Shown here in pieces: positions 1 to 8,956 of a stretch of DNA of 64,000 nt (positions are counted from its first letter, which is position 1; each line of letters begins with the position of its first letter). Under the pieces are notes generated by a model that did no database searches, was not told the DNA's origin, and saw only the letters and a program-made list of their open reading frames with translations. Source of the stretch: Burkholderia ubonensis (lineage in GTDB: Bacteria; Pseudomonadota; Gammaproteobacteria; Burkholderiales; Burkholderiaceae). The position numbers were made by a program, and so were the translations under genes. The stretch spans positions 2,418,001-2,482,000 of the forward strand of contig NZ_CP013420.1 in assembly GCF_001718695.1 (NCBI RefSeq), in the 5' to 3' direction.

Positions 1-1
1 C

Positions 2-967
2 AGCATCATCGATCTGACCGGCAGGGCCGCGACGTCGCCGCTCACTGCGGTCGGCGCGCTCACGCCGGGCCTGAACATCGGCTGGCTGCGCAATATGTTC
101 GGCGTCCAGGGGCTCGGCGCGCTGTTGCAGTACTTCGCCGGCTCGAGCGACGCGAACGTGCTGTCGACGCCGAACCTCATCACGCTCGACAACGAAGAAG
201 CGAAGATCGTCGTCGGCCAGAACGTGCCGATCCCGACAGGTTCGTACTCGAACCTGACGAGCGGCACGGGGGGCAATGCGTTCAACACGTACGACCGCCG
301 CGACGTCGGCCTCACGCTGCACGTGAAGCCGCAGATCACCGATGGCGGCATCCTGAAGATGCAGCTCTACACGGAAGATTCGTCGGTGGTTCAGTCGACC
401 GTTTCGACGTCGGCCAATAGTCCCGGGCCGACGTTCAACAAGCGCTCGATCCAGTCGACCGTGCTCGCGGACAACGGCGAGATCATCGTGCTCGGCGGCC
501 TGATGCAGGACAACTACAACACGTCGAACAGCAAGGTGCCGCTGCTGGGCGACATCCCGTGGATCGGCCAGTTGTTCCGTTCGGAGTCGAAGTCCCGCCA
601 GAAGACCAACCTGATGGTGTTCCTGCGCCCGGTGATCATCAACGACCGCGAGACCGCGCAGGCCGTCACCGCGAACCGCTACGACTACATCCAGGGCGTG
701 ACGGGCGCGTACAAGTCGGACAACAACATCATCAAGGACAAGGACGACCCGGTCGTGCCGCCGATGCCGCTCGGCCCGAGCCAGGGCGGTTCGCCCGCGA
801 TGAACCTGTTCGACCTCGACAAGATGCGCCGCCAGCAGATGCAGCGTCAGGTCGCGCCGGTCCCGGCCCAGCCGCTGCCGGAGCAGACGCCCGTGCAGCC
901 GCAAAGCGTGCCGCAGCAGACGGTGCCGCAGCAACCGTTGAGCGCCACGCCGGGAGCCTCGCAGTGA
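2..967 (+). CDS. gspD: GspD, type II secretion secretin (3' part only)
   Basis: Outer-membrane secretin of the type II secretion system, the gated channel through which folded exoproteins leave. The 5' end lies outside the window; about 321 codons remain, open from base 2. Visible are the conserved secretin core (STPNLITLDNEEAKIVVGQN, then VPIPTG, the later VGLTLHVKPQI and VPLLGDIPWIGQLF) and a Pro/Gln-rich tail typical of Burkholderia GspD. The stop overlaps the GTG start of gspE by two bases, so the two are translationally coupled. The downstream gsp gene order supports the call. Confidence 0.97.
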   Translation, partial: SIIDLTGRAATSPLTAVGALTPGLNIGWLRNMFGVQGLGALLQYFAGSSDANVLSTPNLITLDNEEAKIVVGQNVPIPTGSYSNLTSGTGGNAFNTYDRRDVGLTLHVKPQITDGGILKMQLYTEDSSVVQSTVSTSANSPGPTFNKRSIQSTVLADNGEIIVLGGLMQDNYNTSNSKVPLLGDIPWIGQLFRSESKSRQKTNLMVFLRPVIINDRETAQAVTANRYDYIQGVTGAYKSDNNIIKDKDDPVVPPMPLGPSQGGSPAMNLFDLDKMRRQQMQRQVAPVPAQPLPEQTPVQPQSVPQQTVPQQPLSATPGASQ

Positions 968-2460
968 GCGACGTGCCCGCCTCCACCCACGAAGGCGCGC
1001 CGGGCGAACGCCCGCCGCCGTCGCCGCTCGCCGCGCGGCTGTTGCCGTACGGCTTCGCGAAGAGCGGCCAGGTGCTGATCGCGCATCAGCACGAGGACAC
1101 GCTCGAAGTGTGGATCAGCGACCGCACGAGCGACGCGGCGCTCGCGGAGATCGCGCGCAACTTCGGCTCGATCTCGGTGCTGCGCCTGCCGGCCGACGAA
1201 CTCGCGCACGCGATCAACCAGGCTTACGCGCGCCAGGACGGCAGCGCCGCGCAGGTGGTCGGCGAGGTCGAGGGTGAAGTCGACCTGTCGCGGCTGATGC
1301 AGGACATCCCCGAAGTCGAGGACTTGCTCGAATCGGAAGACGACGCGCCGATCATCCGGATGATCAACGCGCTGCTCACGCAAGCGGCGCGCGAGCAGGC
1401 GTCGGACATCCACATCGAGCCGTTCGAGAACGCGTCGGTCGTGCGCTTTCGCGTCGACGGCACGCTGCGCGACGTCGTGCGGCCGAAGAAGGCGCTGCAC
1501 GGCGCGCTGATCTCGCGGATCAAGATCATGGCGCAGCTCGACATCGCCGAGAAGCGCCTGCCGCAGGACGGCCGGATCACGCTGCGGGTCGGCGGCCGGC
1601 CGGTCGACGTGCGGGTGTCGACGCTGCCGACCGGGCACGGCGAGCGCGCGGTGCTGCGTCTGCTCGAGAAGGACGCGCAGCGCCTGAACCTCGAAGCGCT
1701 CGGGATGGGCCGCGACACGCTCACGCAGTTCGACAAGCTGATCGCGCGCCCGCACGGCATCGTGCTCGTCACGGGCCCGACGGGCTCGGGCAAGACGACG
1801 ACGCTGTACGCGTCGATGTCGCGGCTCGAAACCGCGACGACCAACATCATGACGGTCGAGGACCCGATCGAATACGACCTGTCCGGCATCGGCCAGACGC
1901 AGGTGAACGAGCGGATCGGGATGACCTTCGCCCGCGCGCTGCGCTCGATCCTGCGGCAGGACCCGGACGTGATCATGATCGGCGAAATCCGCGACCTCGA
2001 AACCGCGCAGATCGCGGTGCAGGCGTCGCTGACGGGCCACCTCGTGCTCGCGACGCTGCACACGAACGATGCGGCGTCGGCGGTCACGCGCCTGACCGAC
2101 ATGGGCGTCGAGCCGTATCTGCTCGCGTCGTCGCTGCTCGGCGTGCTCGCGCAGCGGCTCGTGCGGCAGCTCTGCCCGGTCTGCAAGGAAGAGCGGCACG
2201 AGGAAGGCCGCACGGTGTGGCATCCGGTCGGCTGCGACAAGTGCGGGCATTCGGGCTATGCGGGCCGGCGCGGCGTATACGAACTGCTGATCGTCGACGA
2301 GTCGATTCGCACGCTGATCCACCGCAACGCGGCCGACGCGGAGATTCTCGCGACGGGCCGCGCGCAAGGGATGCGCACGCTGCGCGACGACGCCGAGCGC
2401 TGGCTCGCGGCGGGCGCGACGTCGCTCGAGGAAGTGTTGCGCGTGACGGGAGGCGCATAG
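964..2460 (+). CDS. gspE: GspE, type II secretion ATPase
   Basis: Cytoplasmic hexameric ATPase that powers pseudopilus assembly. The product is 498 residues from GTG 964, chosen because it overlaps the gspD stop (GTGA); the open frame runs further upstream only as a shadow of gspD. Walker A GPTGSGKTT lies near residues 271-279, followed by the Asp box, Walker B (DPDVIMIGEIRD) and His box (GHLVLATLHTNDA). A tetracysteine zinc site of the form CPVC, then CDKC about 20 residues on, lies near residue 404. gspF starts five bases after the stop. Confidence 0.97.
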   Translation: MSDVPASTHEGAPGERPPPSPLAARLLPYGFAKSGQVLIAHQHEDTLEVWISDRTSDAALAEIARNFGSISVLRLPADELAHAINQAYARQDGSAAQVVGEVEGEVDLSRLMQDIPEVEDLLESEDDAPIIRMINALLTQAAREQASDIHIEPFENASVVRFRVDGTLRDVVRPKKALHGALISRIKIMAQLDIAEKRLPQDGRITLRVGGRPVDVRVSTLPTGHGERAVLRLLEKDAQRLNLEALGMGRDTLTQFDKLIARPHGIVLVTGPTGSGKTTTLYASMSRLETATTNIMTVEDPIEYDLSGIGQTQVNERIGMTFARALRSILRQDPDVIMIGEIRDLETAQIAVQASLTGHLVLATLHTNDAASAVTRLTDMGVEPYLLASSLLGVLAQRLVRQLCPVCKEERHEEGRTVWHPVGCDKCGHSGYAGRRGVYELLIVDESIRTLIHRNAADAEILATGRAQGMRTLRDDAERWLAAGATSLEEVLRVTGGA

Positions 2461-2464
2461 CGCG

Positions 2465-3682
2465 ATGCCGGCATTCCGATTCGAAGCAATCGACGCGGCA
2501 GGTCATGCGCAAAAGGGCGTCGTCGAAGCCGACAGCGCGCGCGGCGCGCGCGGCCAGCTGCGCACGCAGGGGCTGACGCCGCTCGTCGTCGAGCCGGCGG
2601 CCAGCGCGACCCGCGGCGCGCGCAGCCAGCGCCTCGCGCTCGGCCGCAAGCTGTCGCAGCGCGAACAGGCCATCCTCACGCGCCAGCTCGCGAGCCTGCT
2701 GATCGCCGGGCTGCCGCTCGACGAATCGCTCGGCGTGCTGACCGAGCAGGCCGAGCGCGACTACATCCGCGAACTGATGGCCGCGATCCGCGCCGAGGTG
2801 CTGGGCGGCCATTCGCTCGCGAACGCGCTCGCGCAGCATCCGCGCGATTTCCCGGAAATCTATCGCGCGCTCGTCGCGGCGGGAGAGCACACGGGCAAGC
2901 TCGGCATCGTGCTGTCGCGCCTCGCCGACTACATCGAGCAGAGCAACGCGCTGAAGCAGAAGATCCTGCTCGCGTTCACGTATCCGGGGATCGTCACGCT
3001 GATCGCGTTCGGCATCGTCACGTTCCTGCTGAGCTACGTGGTGCCGCAGGTCGTCAACGTGTTCGCGAGCACCAAGCAGCAACTGCCGATCCTGACGGTC
3101 GTGATGATGGCGCTGTCGGATTTCGTGCGGCACTGGTGGTGGGCGATCGTGATCGCGGCCGTGCTCGTCGTCTGGTTCGTCAGGGCGACGCTGTCGCGCG
3201 ACGGGCCGCGCCTCGCGTTCGACCGCTGGCTGCTGACCGCGCCGCTCGCCGGCAAGCTGGTGCGCGGCTACAACACGGTGCGCTTCGCGAGCACGCTCGG
3301 CATCCTGACCGCGGCCGGCGTGCCGATCCTGCGCGCGCTGCAGGCGGCGGGCGAGACGCTGTCGAACCGCGCGATGCGCGCGAACATCGACGACGCGATC
3401 GTGCGCGTGCGCGAAGGCTCCGCGCTGTCGCGCGCGCTGAACAACGTGAAGACGTTTCCGCCGGTGCTGGTGCACCTGATCCGTTCCGGCGAGGCGACGG
3501 GCGACGTGACGACGATGCTCGACCGCGCGGCCGAAGGCGAGGCGCGCGAACTCGAACGCCGCACGATGTTCCTGACGAGCCTGCTCGAGCCGCTGCTGAT
3601 TCTCGCGATGGGGGGCATCGTGCTCGTGATCGTGCTGGCCGTGATGCTGCCGATCATCGAGCTGAACAACATGGTGCAGTGA
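2465..3682 (+). CDS. gspF: GspF, type II secretion inner-membrane platform protein
   Basis: Polytopic inner-membrane protein of the T2SS assembly platform, thought to couple GspE to pseudopilin extraction. At 405 residues it is of normal length. It has two copies of the T2SSF domain: one in the N-terminal half (LTRQLASLLIAGLPLDESL), one in the C-terminal half (FASTLGILTAAGVPILRAL). Hydrophobic segments follow each, and the last one ends the protein. The start five bases downstream of gspE indicates co-transcription. Confidence 0.96.
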   Translation: MPAFRFEAIDAAGHAQKGVVEADSARGARGQLRTQGLTPLVVEPAASATRGARSQRLALGRKLSQREQAILTRQLASLLIAGLPLDESLGVLTEQAERDYIRELMAAIRAEVLGGHSLANALAQHPRDFPEIYRALVAAGEHTGKLGIVLSRLADYIEQSNALKQKILLAFTYPGIVTLIAFGIVTFLLSYVVPQVVNVFASTKQQLPILTVVMMALSDFVRHWWWAIVIAAVLVVWFVRATLSRDGPRLAFDRWLLTAPLAGKLVRGYNTVRFASTLGILTAAGVPILRALQAAGETLSNRAMRANIDDAIVRVREGSALSRALNNVKTFPPVLVHLIRSGEATGDVTTMLDRAAEGEARELERRTMFLTSLLEPLLILAMGGIVLVIVLAVMLPIIELNNMVQ

Positions 3683-3708
3683 CGGCCGTGCCGGCCGTCA
3701 CCGGACGT

Positions 3709-4119
3709 TCAGCGCATGTAGATCGCCGGAGACGGCGTGTTGGCGGGCAACGCGACTTCGGCACGGGCGCCGTTGCGCTCGACGATGATCGAGCGGTCGC
3801 GGACTTCGGCGAGCTTCGCGCCGGGCGCGACCTCGGCGCCGAGCGACACCGCGCGCGGCGGCTCGCCGCCGACGCCGACGATCGCGGCGGCGCCGCGCTG
3901 GAGCGCGAGGATGCCGAACAGGTGGATGTCCTGCACGGGATTCTTGTCGAGCTGGCCGCCGAACAGCGCGGCGGCATCCTCGGTGCGAATCGGGGGCCGC
4001 GCGGCGGCGGCGGGCAGCGGTGCTTCGCGGGCCGACAGCGTGACGACCCAATAGGTGGCCGTCGCGCACAACGCCGCGAAGAGGGCGAGGGAGAGTATCC
4101 GGATCGAGATCGCGTTCAT
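3709..4119 (-). CDS. gspC: GspC, type II secretion inner-membrane clamp protein, inverted in the locus
   Basis: Links the inner-membrane platform to the secretin. The 136-residue product has an N-terminal membrane anchor (about residues 8-28), then the short homology region with LFG, QDIHLFGILA and a beta-rich segment. It lacks a PDZ or coiled-coil C-terminus, so it is at the short end of the family. It lies on the opposite strand between gspF and gspG. From memory the same inversion occurs in other Burkholderia gsp loci, so it is probably ancestral here rather than a rearrangement. Confidence 0.88.
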   Translation of the reverse strand: MNAISIRILSLALFAALCATATYWVVTLSAREAPLPAAAARPPIRTEDAAALFGGQLDKNPVQDIHLFGILALQRGAAAIVGVGGEPPRAVSLGAEVAPGAKLAEVRDRSIIVERNGARAEVALPANTPSPAIYMR

Positions 4120-4302
4120 GCGCGCTATTGTACGGATGTATGTGAAATTTGCGTTGAGTGAAAGCCCTTGGCGGGCCGCGCCTTACAATGCGTGCTCCGT
4201 GCCCGGCGCAATCGGCGCAGCAGTCCCGCAGGGACCTGACCCGGTTGCTTCGGAAACGTCACTCAATCGACGACAATTTTTTGGAAAGAGGAAGTCAGCA
4301 GC
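4120..4302. other. Divergent gspC/gspG intergenic region
   Basis: This 183-base region must hold the promoters of both gspC (leftward) and gspG-N (rightward). I see a TACAAT-like hexamer near 4183 but no -35 at acceptable spacing, so no promoter is called. An AAAGAGGAAG stretch just before the gspG ATG serves as a loosely placed ribosome-binding site. Confidence 0.4.
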
Positions 4303-4755
4303 ATGCAAACGTGGATCACTCGACGCAACGGAGCTGTTCGCCGTCAGCGCGGTTTCACGCTGATCGAGATCATGGTGGTGGTCGCGATTCTCGGGATTCT
4401 GGCGGCGCTGATCGTGCCGAAGATCATGAGCCGTCCGGACGAGGCGCGCCGCATCGCCGCGAAGCAGGACATCGGCACGATCATGCAGGCGCTCAAGCTG
4501 TACCGTCTCGACAACGGCCGCTATCCGTCGCAGGACCAGGGCCTGCAGGCGCTGATCCAGAAGCCGAGCACCGATCCGATCCCGAACAACTGGAAGGACG
4601 GCGGCTATCTCGAGCGCCTGCCGAACGATCCGTGGGGCAACGCGTACAAGTACCTGAACCCGGGCGTGCACGGCGAGATCGACGTGTTCAGCTACGGCGC
4701 CGACGGCAAGGAAGGCGGCGAATCCAACGATACCGACATCGGTTCGTGGCAGTAA
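4303..4755 (+). CDS. gspG: GspG, major pseudopilin
   Basis: Main subunit of the T2SS pseudopilus. The 150-residue product has a basic leader and the prepilin peptidase site before FTLIEIMVV: cleavage after Gly, Phe at +1, Glu at +5. The GspG-specific C-terminal region (LPNDPWGNAY, then GEIDVFSYGADGKEGG) contains the calcium-binding aspartates. It heads the gspG-N run. No prepilin peptidase gene (gspO/pilD) is in the window, so processing must rely on a gene elsewhere. Confidence 0.97.
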   Translation: MQTWITRRNGAVRRQRGFTLIEIMVVVAILGILAALIVPKIMSRPDEARRIAAKQDIGTIMQALKLYRLDNGRYPSQDQGLQALIQKPSTDPIPNNWKDGGYLERLPNDPWGNAYKYLNPGVHGEIDVFSYGADGKEGGESNDTDIGSWQ

Positions 4756-4796
4756 ACGATCGCTGACCGGCCCGACGTCTCTTTTTTCTGATCCCC

Positions 4797-5330
4797 ATGC
4801 TCGCCATCCGCACGACTTCCCGCTTCGGGCGCGGCTGCCGTGTGCGCCGGGCGCCGGCGCGCGCGGATGGCGCGCGGGCGCCGCAGCGCGGCTTCACGCT
4901 GCTCGAGATGCTCGTCGTGCTCGTGATCGCGGGCCTGCTGGTGTCGCTCGCGTCGCTGTCGCTGACGCGCAATCCGCGCACCGACCTGCGCGAGGAAGCG
5001 CAGCGGCTCGCGCTGCTGTTCGAGACGGCGGGCGACGAAGCGCAGGTGCGCGCCCGTCCGATCGCCTGGCAGCCGACCGCGCGCGGATTTCGCTTCGACA
5101 TGAGCACCGCCGACGGCTGGCGCACGCTGCGCGACGACCTGCTGCGCCCGCGCGACTGGGACGGCGGCGTGACGGGCGCCGACATCGACTACCCGGGCTC
5201 GGATACGCGCGTGGACCGCGTCGTGTTCGGCACCGAGAGCATCGACATGCCGGTGCGCGTGACGCTGCGCTCGACCGTCGGCAGCGTGACGATCGTCGGC
5301 ACCGGCAACGGCCGCTACGAGGTGCAGTGA
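4797..5330 (+). CDS. gspH: GspH, minor pseudopilin
   Basis: Minor pseudopilin of the T2SS. The 177-residue frame has a rather long basic leader (about 33 residues from ATG 4797) before the RGFTLLEMLVVLVIAG cleavage/membrane segment. The GspH-type globular domain includes RPIAWQPTARGFRF. The C-terminus ends in a beta-strand repeat (SVTIVGTGNGRYEVQ). The stop overlaps the start of gspI (GTGA), so the two are coupled. Confidence 0.92.
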   Translation: MLAIRTTSRFGRGCRVRRAPARADGARAPQRGFTLLEMLVVLVIAGLLVSLASLSLTRNPRTDLREEAQRLALLFETAGDEAQVRARPIAWQPTARGFRFDMSTADGWRTLRDDLLRPRDWDGGVTGADIDYPGSDTRVDRVVFGTESIDMPVRVTLRSTVGSVTIVGTGNGRYEVQ

Positions 5331-5770
5331 CGATGCATCGCCGGCCGTTCTTCTCCCCTTCCCCCGCTCCCGCGATGCGTCCCTGCACGGGACGTTCAGC
5401 GGCGCGCGGTTTCACGATGATCGAGGTGCTGGTCGCGCTTGCGATCATCGCGGTGGCGCTCGCCGCGTCGATTCGCGCGGTCGGCACGCTGGCGACCGGC
5501 TCGTCGGACCTGCATCGCCGGCTGCTGGCCAGCTGGAGCGCCGACAACGCGCTCGCGCAGTTGCGGCTCGCGCATGCGTGGCCGGAGATCGGCGAGCAGA
5601 GCTTCGATTGCTCGCAGGGCAACGTGAAGCTCGTCTGCACGCAGCGCGTCAGCGCGACGCCGAATCCGGTGTTCCGGCGCGTCCAGGTATCGGTGAGCGC
5701 GCCGGACGGCAAAGGCGTGCTCGCGCAGATGGTCACGGTGGTCGCGAATGAAACCAGCCGCTCGCTCTGA
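5327..5770 (+). CDS. gspI: GspI, minor pseudopilin
   Basis: Minor pseudopilin that forms the tip complex with GspJ and GspK. The product is 147 residues from GTG 5327, which overlaps the gspH stop; ATG 5333 is an equally likely start two codons later. The prepilin site is RGFTMIEVLVALAI, with Glu at +5. The C-terminal part has a conserved Cys pair (DCSQGNVKLVC). The gspJ ATG lies inside its 3' end. Confidence 0.92.
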   Translation: MTMHRRPFFSPSPAPAMRPCTGRSAARGFTMIEVLVALAIIAVALAASIRAVGTLATGSSDLHRRLLASWSADNALAQLRLAHAWPEIGEQSFDCSQGNVKLVCTQRVSATPNPVFRRVQVSVSAPDGKGVLAQMVTVVANETSRSL

Positions 5771-6425
5771 ATCCACGCGGCGCGCCCGCACGCGCGGCTT
5801 TACGCTGATCGAACTGATGATCGCGATCGCGATTCTCGCGGTCGTCGCCGTGCTCGCATGGCGCGGGCTCGACCAGATCATGCGCGGCCGCGACAAGGTG
5901 TCGTCGGCGATGGAAGACGAACGCATCTTTGCGCAGATGTTCGACCAGATGCGCATCGACGCGCGCCGCGCGGCGACCGACGACGAGGCCGGCCAGCCCG
6001 CGCTCGGCGTCGCCGGCAACACGCTGCAGATCGTCCGCGCGTTCGACGCGCCGGGCGCCGCGCCGCGGCTGCAGGTGATTCGCTACCGGATCGCGGCGGG
6101 GCGCGTGGTGCGCTACGCGTCGCCGCCGCTCGCCGACGCGAACCGGCTGCGCGACACGCTGAAGAACCCCGACGTCGAAGGCTGGAGCTCGGTGGCGCTG
6201 ATGGGCGGAGTCGGCGCGATCGACGCGAAGCTCTACGTGCCGCGCGTCGGCTGGACCACGAACGTGCAGACGGCCGACGAAGCGCTCGCGCAGAACAACG
6301 ATGCGATCAAGGTGCCGCAGCTCGGCAACGCACCGCCGCCGCGCGCGGTGACGGGCCTGCAGGTCAGCATCGGCGCGACGTCGCTGCGCGTGCCGGTGAC
6401 CCGTATCTTCCTCGTCGGGGAATGA
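5748..6425 (+). CDS. gspJ: GspJ, minor pseudopilin
   Basis: Minor pseudopilin of the tip complex, 225 residues. A basic leader is followed by RGFTLIELMIAIAIL (cleavage after Gly, Glu at +5) and the GspJ domain. It overlaps gspI by 23 bases and its stop overlaps the gspK start by four bases. Such tight packing indicates one polycistronic message. Confidence 0.94.
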   Translation: MKPAARSESTRRARTRGFTLIELMIAIAILAVVAVLAWRGLDQIMRGRDKVSSAMEDERIFAQMFDQMRIDARRAATDDEAGQPALGVAGNTLQIVRAFDAPGAAPRLQVIRYRIAAGRVVRYASPPLADANRLRDTLKNPDVEGWSSVALMGGVGAIDAKLYVPRVGWTTNVQTADEALAQNNDAIKVPQLGNAPPPRAVTGLQVSIGATSLRVPVTRIFLVGE

Positions 6426-7543
6426 CGATGCGCGCCCCTGCCCCGCTTCCGTTCCTCCGGCCCCCCCGCCCCGCGCGCCGGCAACGCGGCGCCGCGATCA
6501 TCACCGCGCTGCTCGTCGTCGCGCTGTCGGCGATCCTCGTATCGGGGATGCTGTGGCGCGAGCAGGTGCAGATCCGCCGCATCGAGAACCAGCGCCTGAT
6601 CGCGCAGGCGCAGTGGGTCGCGCGCGGCGCGCTCGACTGGACGCGGATGATCCTGCGCTCGGAAGGCGACACGGCGCCGGGCATCACGTATCTCGGCGGC
6701 ATCTGGGGCGTGCCGATCGCGAAGACGAAGCTGTCGGACTTCATGGGCAAGATCGGCGTGGGCGGCGGCGGCAGCGAAGGCGAAGACACCTATCTGTCCG
6801 GCGCGATCGAGGACGCGCAGGCGAAGTTCAACCTGCGCAACCTCGTGTCGACGCCCGCGCCCGGCGTGCTGCAGCTCAACGCCGCGCAGCTCCAGGCGTT
6901 CCAGCGCCTCGTGACGACGCTCGGCTACGACGGCGCGTTCGCGAAGCGCATCGCGCTGCAGGTGCGCGCGGGCCTGAAGCATTCGGCGTCGCGCTTCCAG
7001 ATGGCGACGCTGCCCGGCGCCGCGGGCGCGCCGTTGCCGGAGGCAGGCACGGGCACGCAGGGCACGGCCTTCACCGACGAGCCCGGCCTCGCCGACAGCG
7101 ATCGCGGGCCGGCGCCGCTCATCATGACGAGCGTCGACAGCCTGCTCGACGTCGACGGCGTCACGCCGGAAATGGTCGAACGGCTGCGCCCGTTCGTCAC
7201 CGTGCTGCCGACCACGACGCCCGTGAACATGAACACCGCGCCCGCCGAGGTGATCGCGGCGCTGGTGCCGGGGATGAGCGTGGCGTCGGCGCAGGCGCTC
7301 GTGTCGCGCCGCGAGACCGTGTTCTTCCGCAACGTCGGCGACGTGCAGCTTGCGCTGCGCGGCGCCGGCGCGCCGCCGCCGAACGTGACGCCCGATCCGA
7401 CGCTGATCGACGTCAATTCGAACTATTTCATCGTGCATGGACGGATCCAGCACGATCGCGCCGAGGTCGACCGCACCTCGCTCGTGTATCGTGATCCGAC
7501 CACGCACTCGACGCGGGTCGTGCGCATCCGCGACCAGCTATAA
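6422..7543 (+). CDS. gspK: GspK, pseudopilus tip protein
   Basis: Caps the pseudopilus together with GspI and GspJ. The product is 373 residues from ATG 6422 (overlapping the gspJ stop; ATG 6428 is possible); the frame upstream is a gspJ shadow. The N-terminal segment RGAAIITALLVVALSAIL lacks the Glu at +5, as is normal for GspK. The large helical insert and the NMNTAPAEVIAALVPGMS saposin-like motif are present. Confidence 0.95.
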   Translation: MTMRAPAPLPFLRPPRPARRQRGAAIITALLVVALSAILVSGMLWREQVQIRRIENQRLIAQAQWVARGALDWTRMILRSEGDTAPGITYLGGIWGVPIAKTKLSDFMGKIGVGGGGSEGEDTYLSGAIEDAQAKFNLRNLVSTPAPGVLQLNAAQLQAFQRLVTTLGYDGAFAKRIALQVRAGLKHSASRFQMATLPGAAGAPLPEAGTGTQGTAFTDEPGLADSDRGPAPLIMTSVDSLLDVDGVTPEMVERLRPFVTVLPTTTPVNMNTAPAEVIAALVPGMSVASAQALVSRRETVFFRNVGDVQLALRGAGAPPPNVTPDPTLIDVNSNYFIVHGRIQHDRAEVDRTSLVYRDPTTHSTRVVRIRDQL

Positions 7544-7567
7544 CGACGCCATTCGGGAGAGGAGCCC

Positions 7568-8956
7568 TTGAGCACGCTGATTGTTTTACTGCCGCCGCGC
7601 GAGCCCGCCGTGCCGTTGCAGGAATGGCAATGGCCCGAGCTGCCGTTCATGCTCGTCGACAAGGCCGGCCAGACGCAGCGGGCCGGACGCGCCGCGCTCG
7701 CGCTGCTGCCGCGCGCGGCCGCGACGGTGCTGGTCGTCGCCGCGCGCGACGTGCTGCTGCTGGCCGCGACGGTGCCGCCGCTCAAGGGGCCGAAGCTGCG
7801 CCAGGCGCTGCCCAACATCGTCGAGGACCAGCTGATCCAGGATCCGCAGGGCTGCCACGTCGCGGTCGATCCGGCGGCGCTGCCCGACGGGCGCCGCGTG
7901 CTCGCGGTCGTCGATCGCGCGTGGTTCCGCGCGATCTGCGACGCGTTTGCCGCGGCCGGCCACCGGCATCTGCGCGCGGTGCCCGCGACGCGCTGCCTGC
8001 CGCCGCCGCTCGCGGCGGCCGCGGCCGTCACCGATCCGGCGACGGCGGCGGCCGACGAGGCAGCCGCCGAAGCCGAGGCTGACGCCGCCCCGCCGCCGCG
8101 CCCGGCCGCGGTCGCCGCGGTGCTGGGCGTCGCGGCGTCGGTCGAGCCGGTGCTCGTCGAAGCGGGCGCGCAGCCGGACGCATCCGGCTCGCCGCGGCTC
8201 GAGCTGGCGGTCGCGCGCGGCGCGCTGGGCGAAGGCTTCGCTGCGCCCGCACAGCGCGCGACCGGCACGCTCGCCGCGCTCGCGGGCGGCGCCCCGGTCG
8301 AGCTGTACGTGCTCGGCGAGCCGGGCGCGGAACCGCAGCTCGCGTCGGTCAAGCGCACGGACGTCGAGCCGTCGGGCGCCGCCGCGCTGCTGCCGGGCGC
8401 GGCGCCGCTGCCGTTCGACACGTTCGCGCGCCGCGCGCTGGCCGAGCGTTTCGATCTGTGCCAGTTCGAATTCGAGTCGCAGCCGTGGCGCTTCGACCGC
8501 GCGACGCTCAAGCGGCTGCGGGTTCCGGTCGCGCTCGTCGCGGCGACGCTCGGCGTCGCGGTGATCGGGATGAACGTGCACTGGTGGAAGCTGTCGCGCG
8601 AGCGCGATGCGTTGTCCGCGCAGATCACCGAGACGCTGCTGTCCGCGTTCCCGAAGACCACGACGGTGCTCGATCCGGCCGCGCAGATGCAGCGCCAGCT
8701 CGACCAGCTGCGCCTCGCGGCGGGCGAGCTGTCGCCGAACGATTTCCTCGCGCTCGCGAGCGGGCTGTCGCGCTCGATGGGCACGCTGCCGCTGAACGGC
8801 ATCGCGTCGCTCGATTATCACGACCGGCGGCTCGACGTCGGCTTCAAGCAGGGCGTGACGGTCGATCCCGACTTCACGCAGCGCCTCGCGCGCAACGGGC
8901 TGGCCGGCGAAGTCGACAGCAGCACGGGCAAATGGACGATCCGGAGCCGGTCATGA
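7568..8956 (+). CDS. gspL: GspL, type II secretion cytoplasmic/periplasmic platform protein
   Basis: Recruits GspE to the inner membrane and binds GspM. The start is TTG 7568, preceded by GGAGAGGAG at suitable spacing; no in-frame ATG lies near. The 462-residue product has an actin-like cytoplasmic domain, a long Ala/Pro-rich stretch (about residues 150-215), one membrane helix (about residues 322-340) and a ferredoxin-like periplasmic domain. The stop overlaps the gspM ATG (ATGA). Confidence 0.9.
   Translation: MSTLIVLLPPREPAVPLQEWQWPELPFMLVDKAGQTQRAGRAALALLPRAAATVLVVAARDVLLLAATVPPLKGPKLRQALPNIVEDQLIQDPQGCHVAVDPAALPDGRRVLAVVDRAWFRAICDAFAAAGHRHLRAVPATRCLPPPLAAAAAVTDPATAAADEAAAEAEADAAPPPRPAAVAAVLGVAASVEPVLVEAGAQPDASGSPRLELAVARGALGEGFAAPAQRATGTLAALAGGAPVELYVLGEPGAEPQLASVKRTDVEPSGAAALLPGAAPLPFDTFARRALAERFDLCQFEFESQPWRFDRATLKRLRVPVALVAATLGVAVIGMNVHWWKLSRERDALSAQITETLLSAFPKTTTVLDPAAQMQRQLDQLRLAAGELSPNDFLALASGLSRSMGTLPLNGIASLDYHDRRLDVGFKQGVTVDPDFTQRLARNGLAGEVDSSTGKWTIRSRS

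Noticed and set aside
559..963. Upstream extension of the gspE frame
   Set aside because: It lies inside gspD in another frame and has no T2SS similarity; GTG 964 overlaps the gspD stop.
847..2367. Long leftward open frames across gspD/gspE and many similar frames across the gsp, fli, mod-res and efflux genes
   Set aside because: They are GC-driven shadows: Arg/Ala-rich translations without motifs, opposite or out of frame to genes with clear families.
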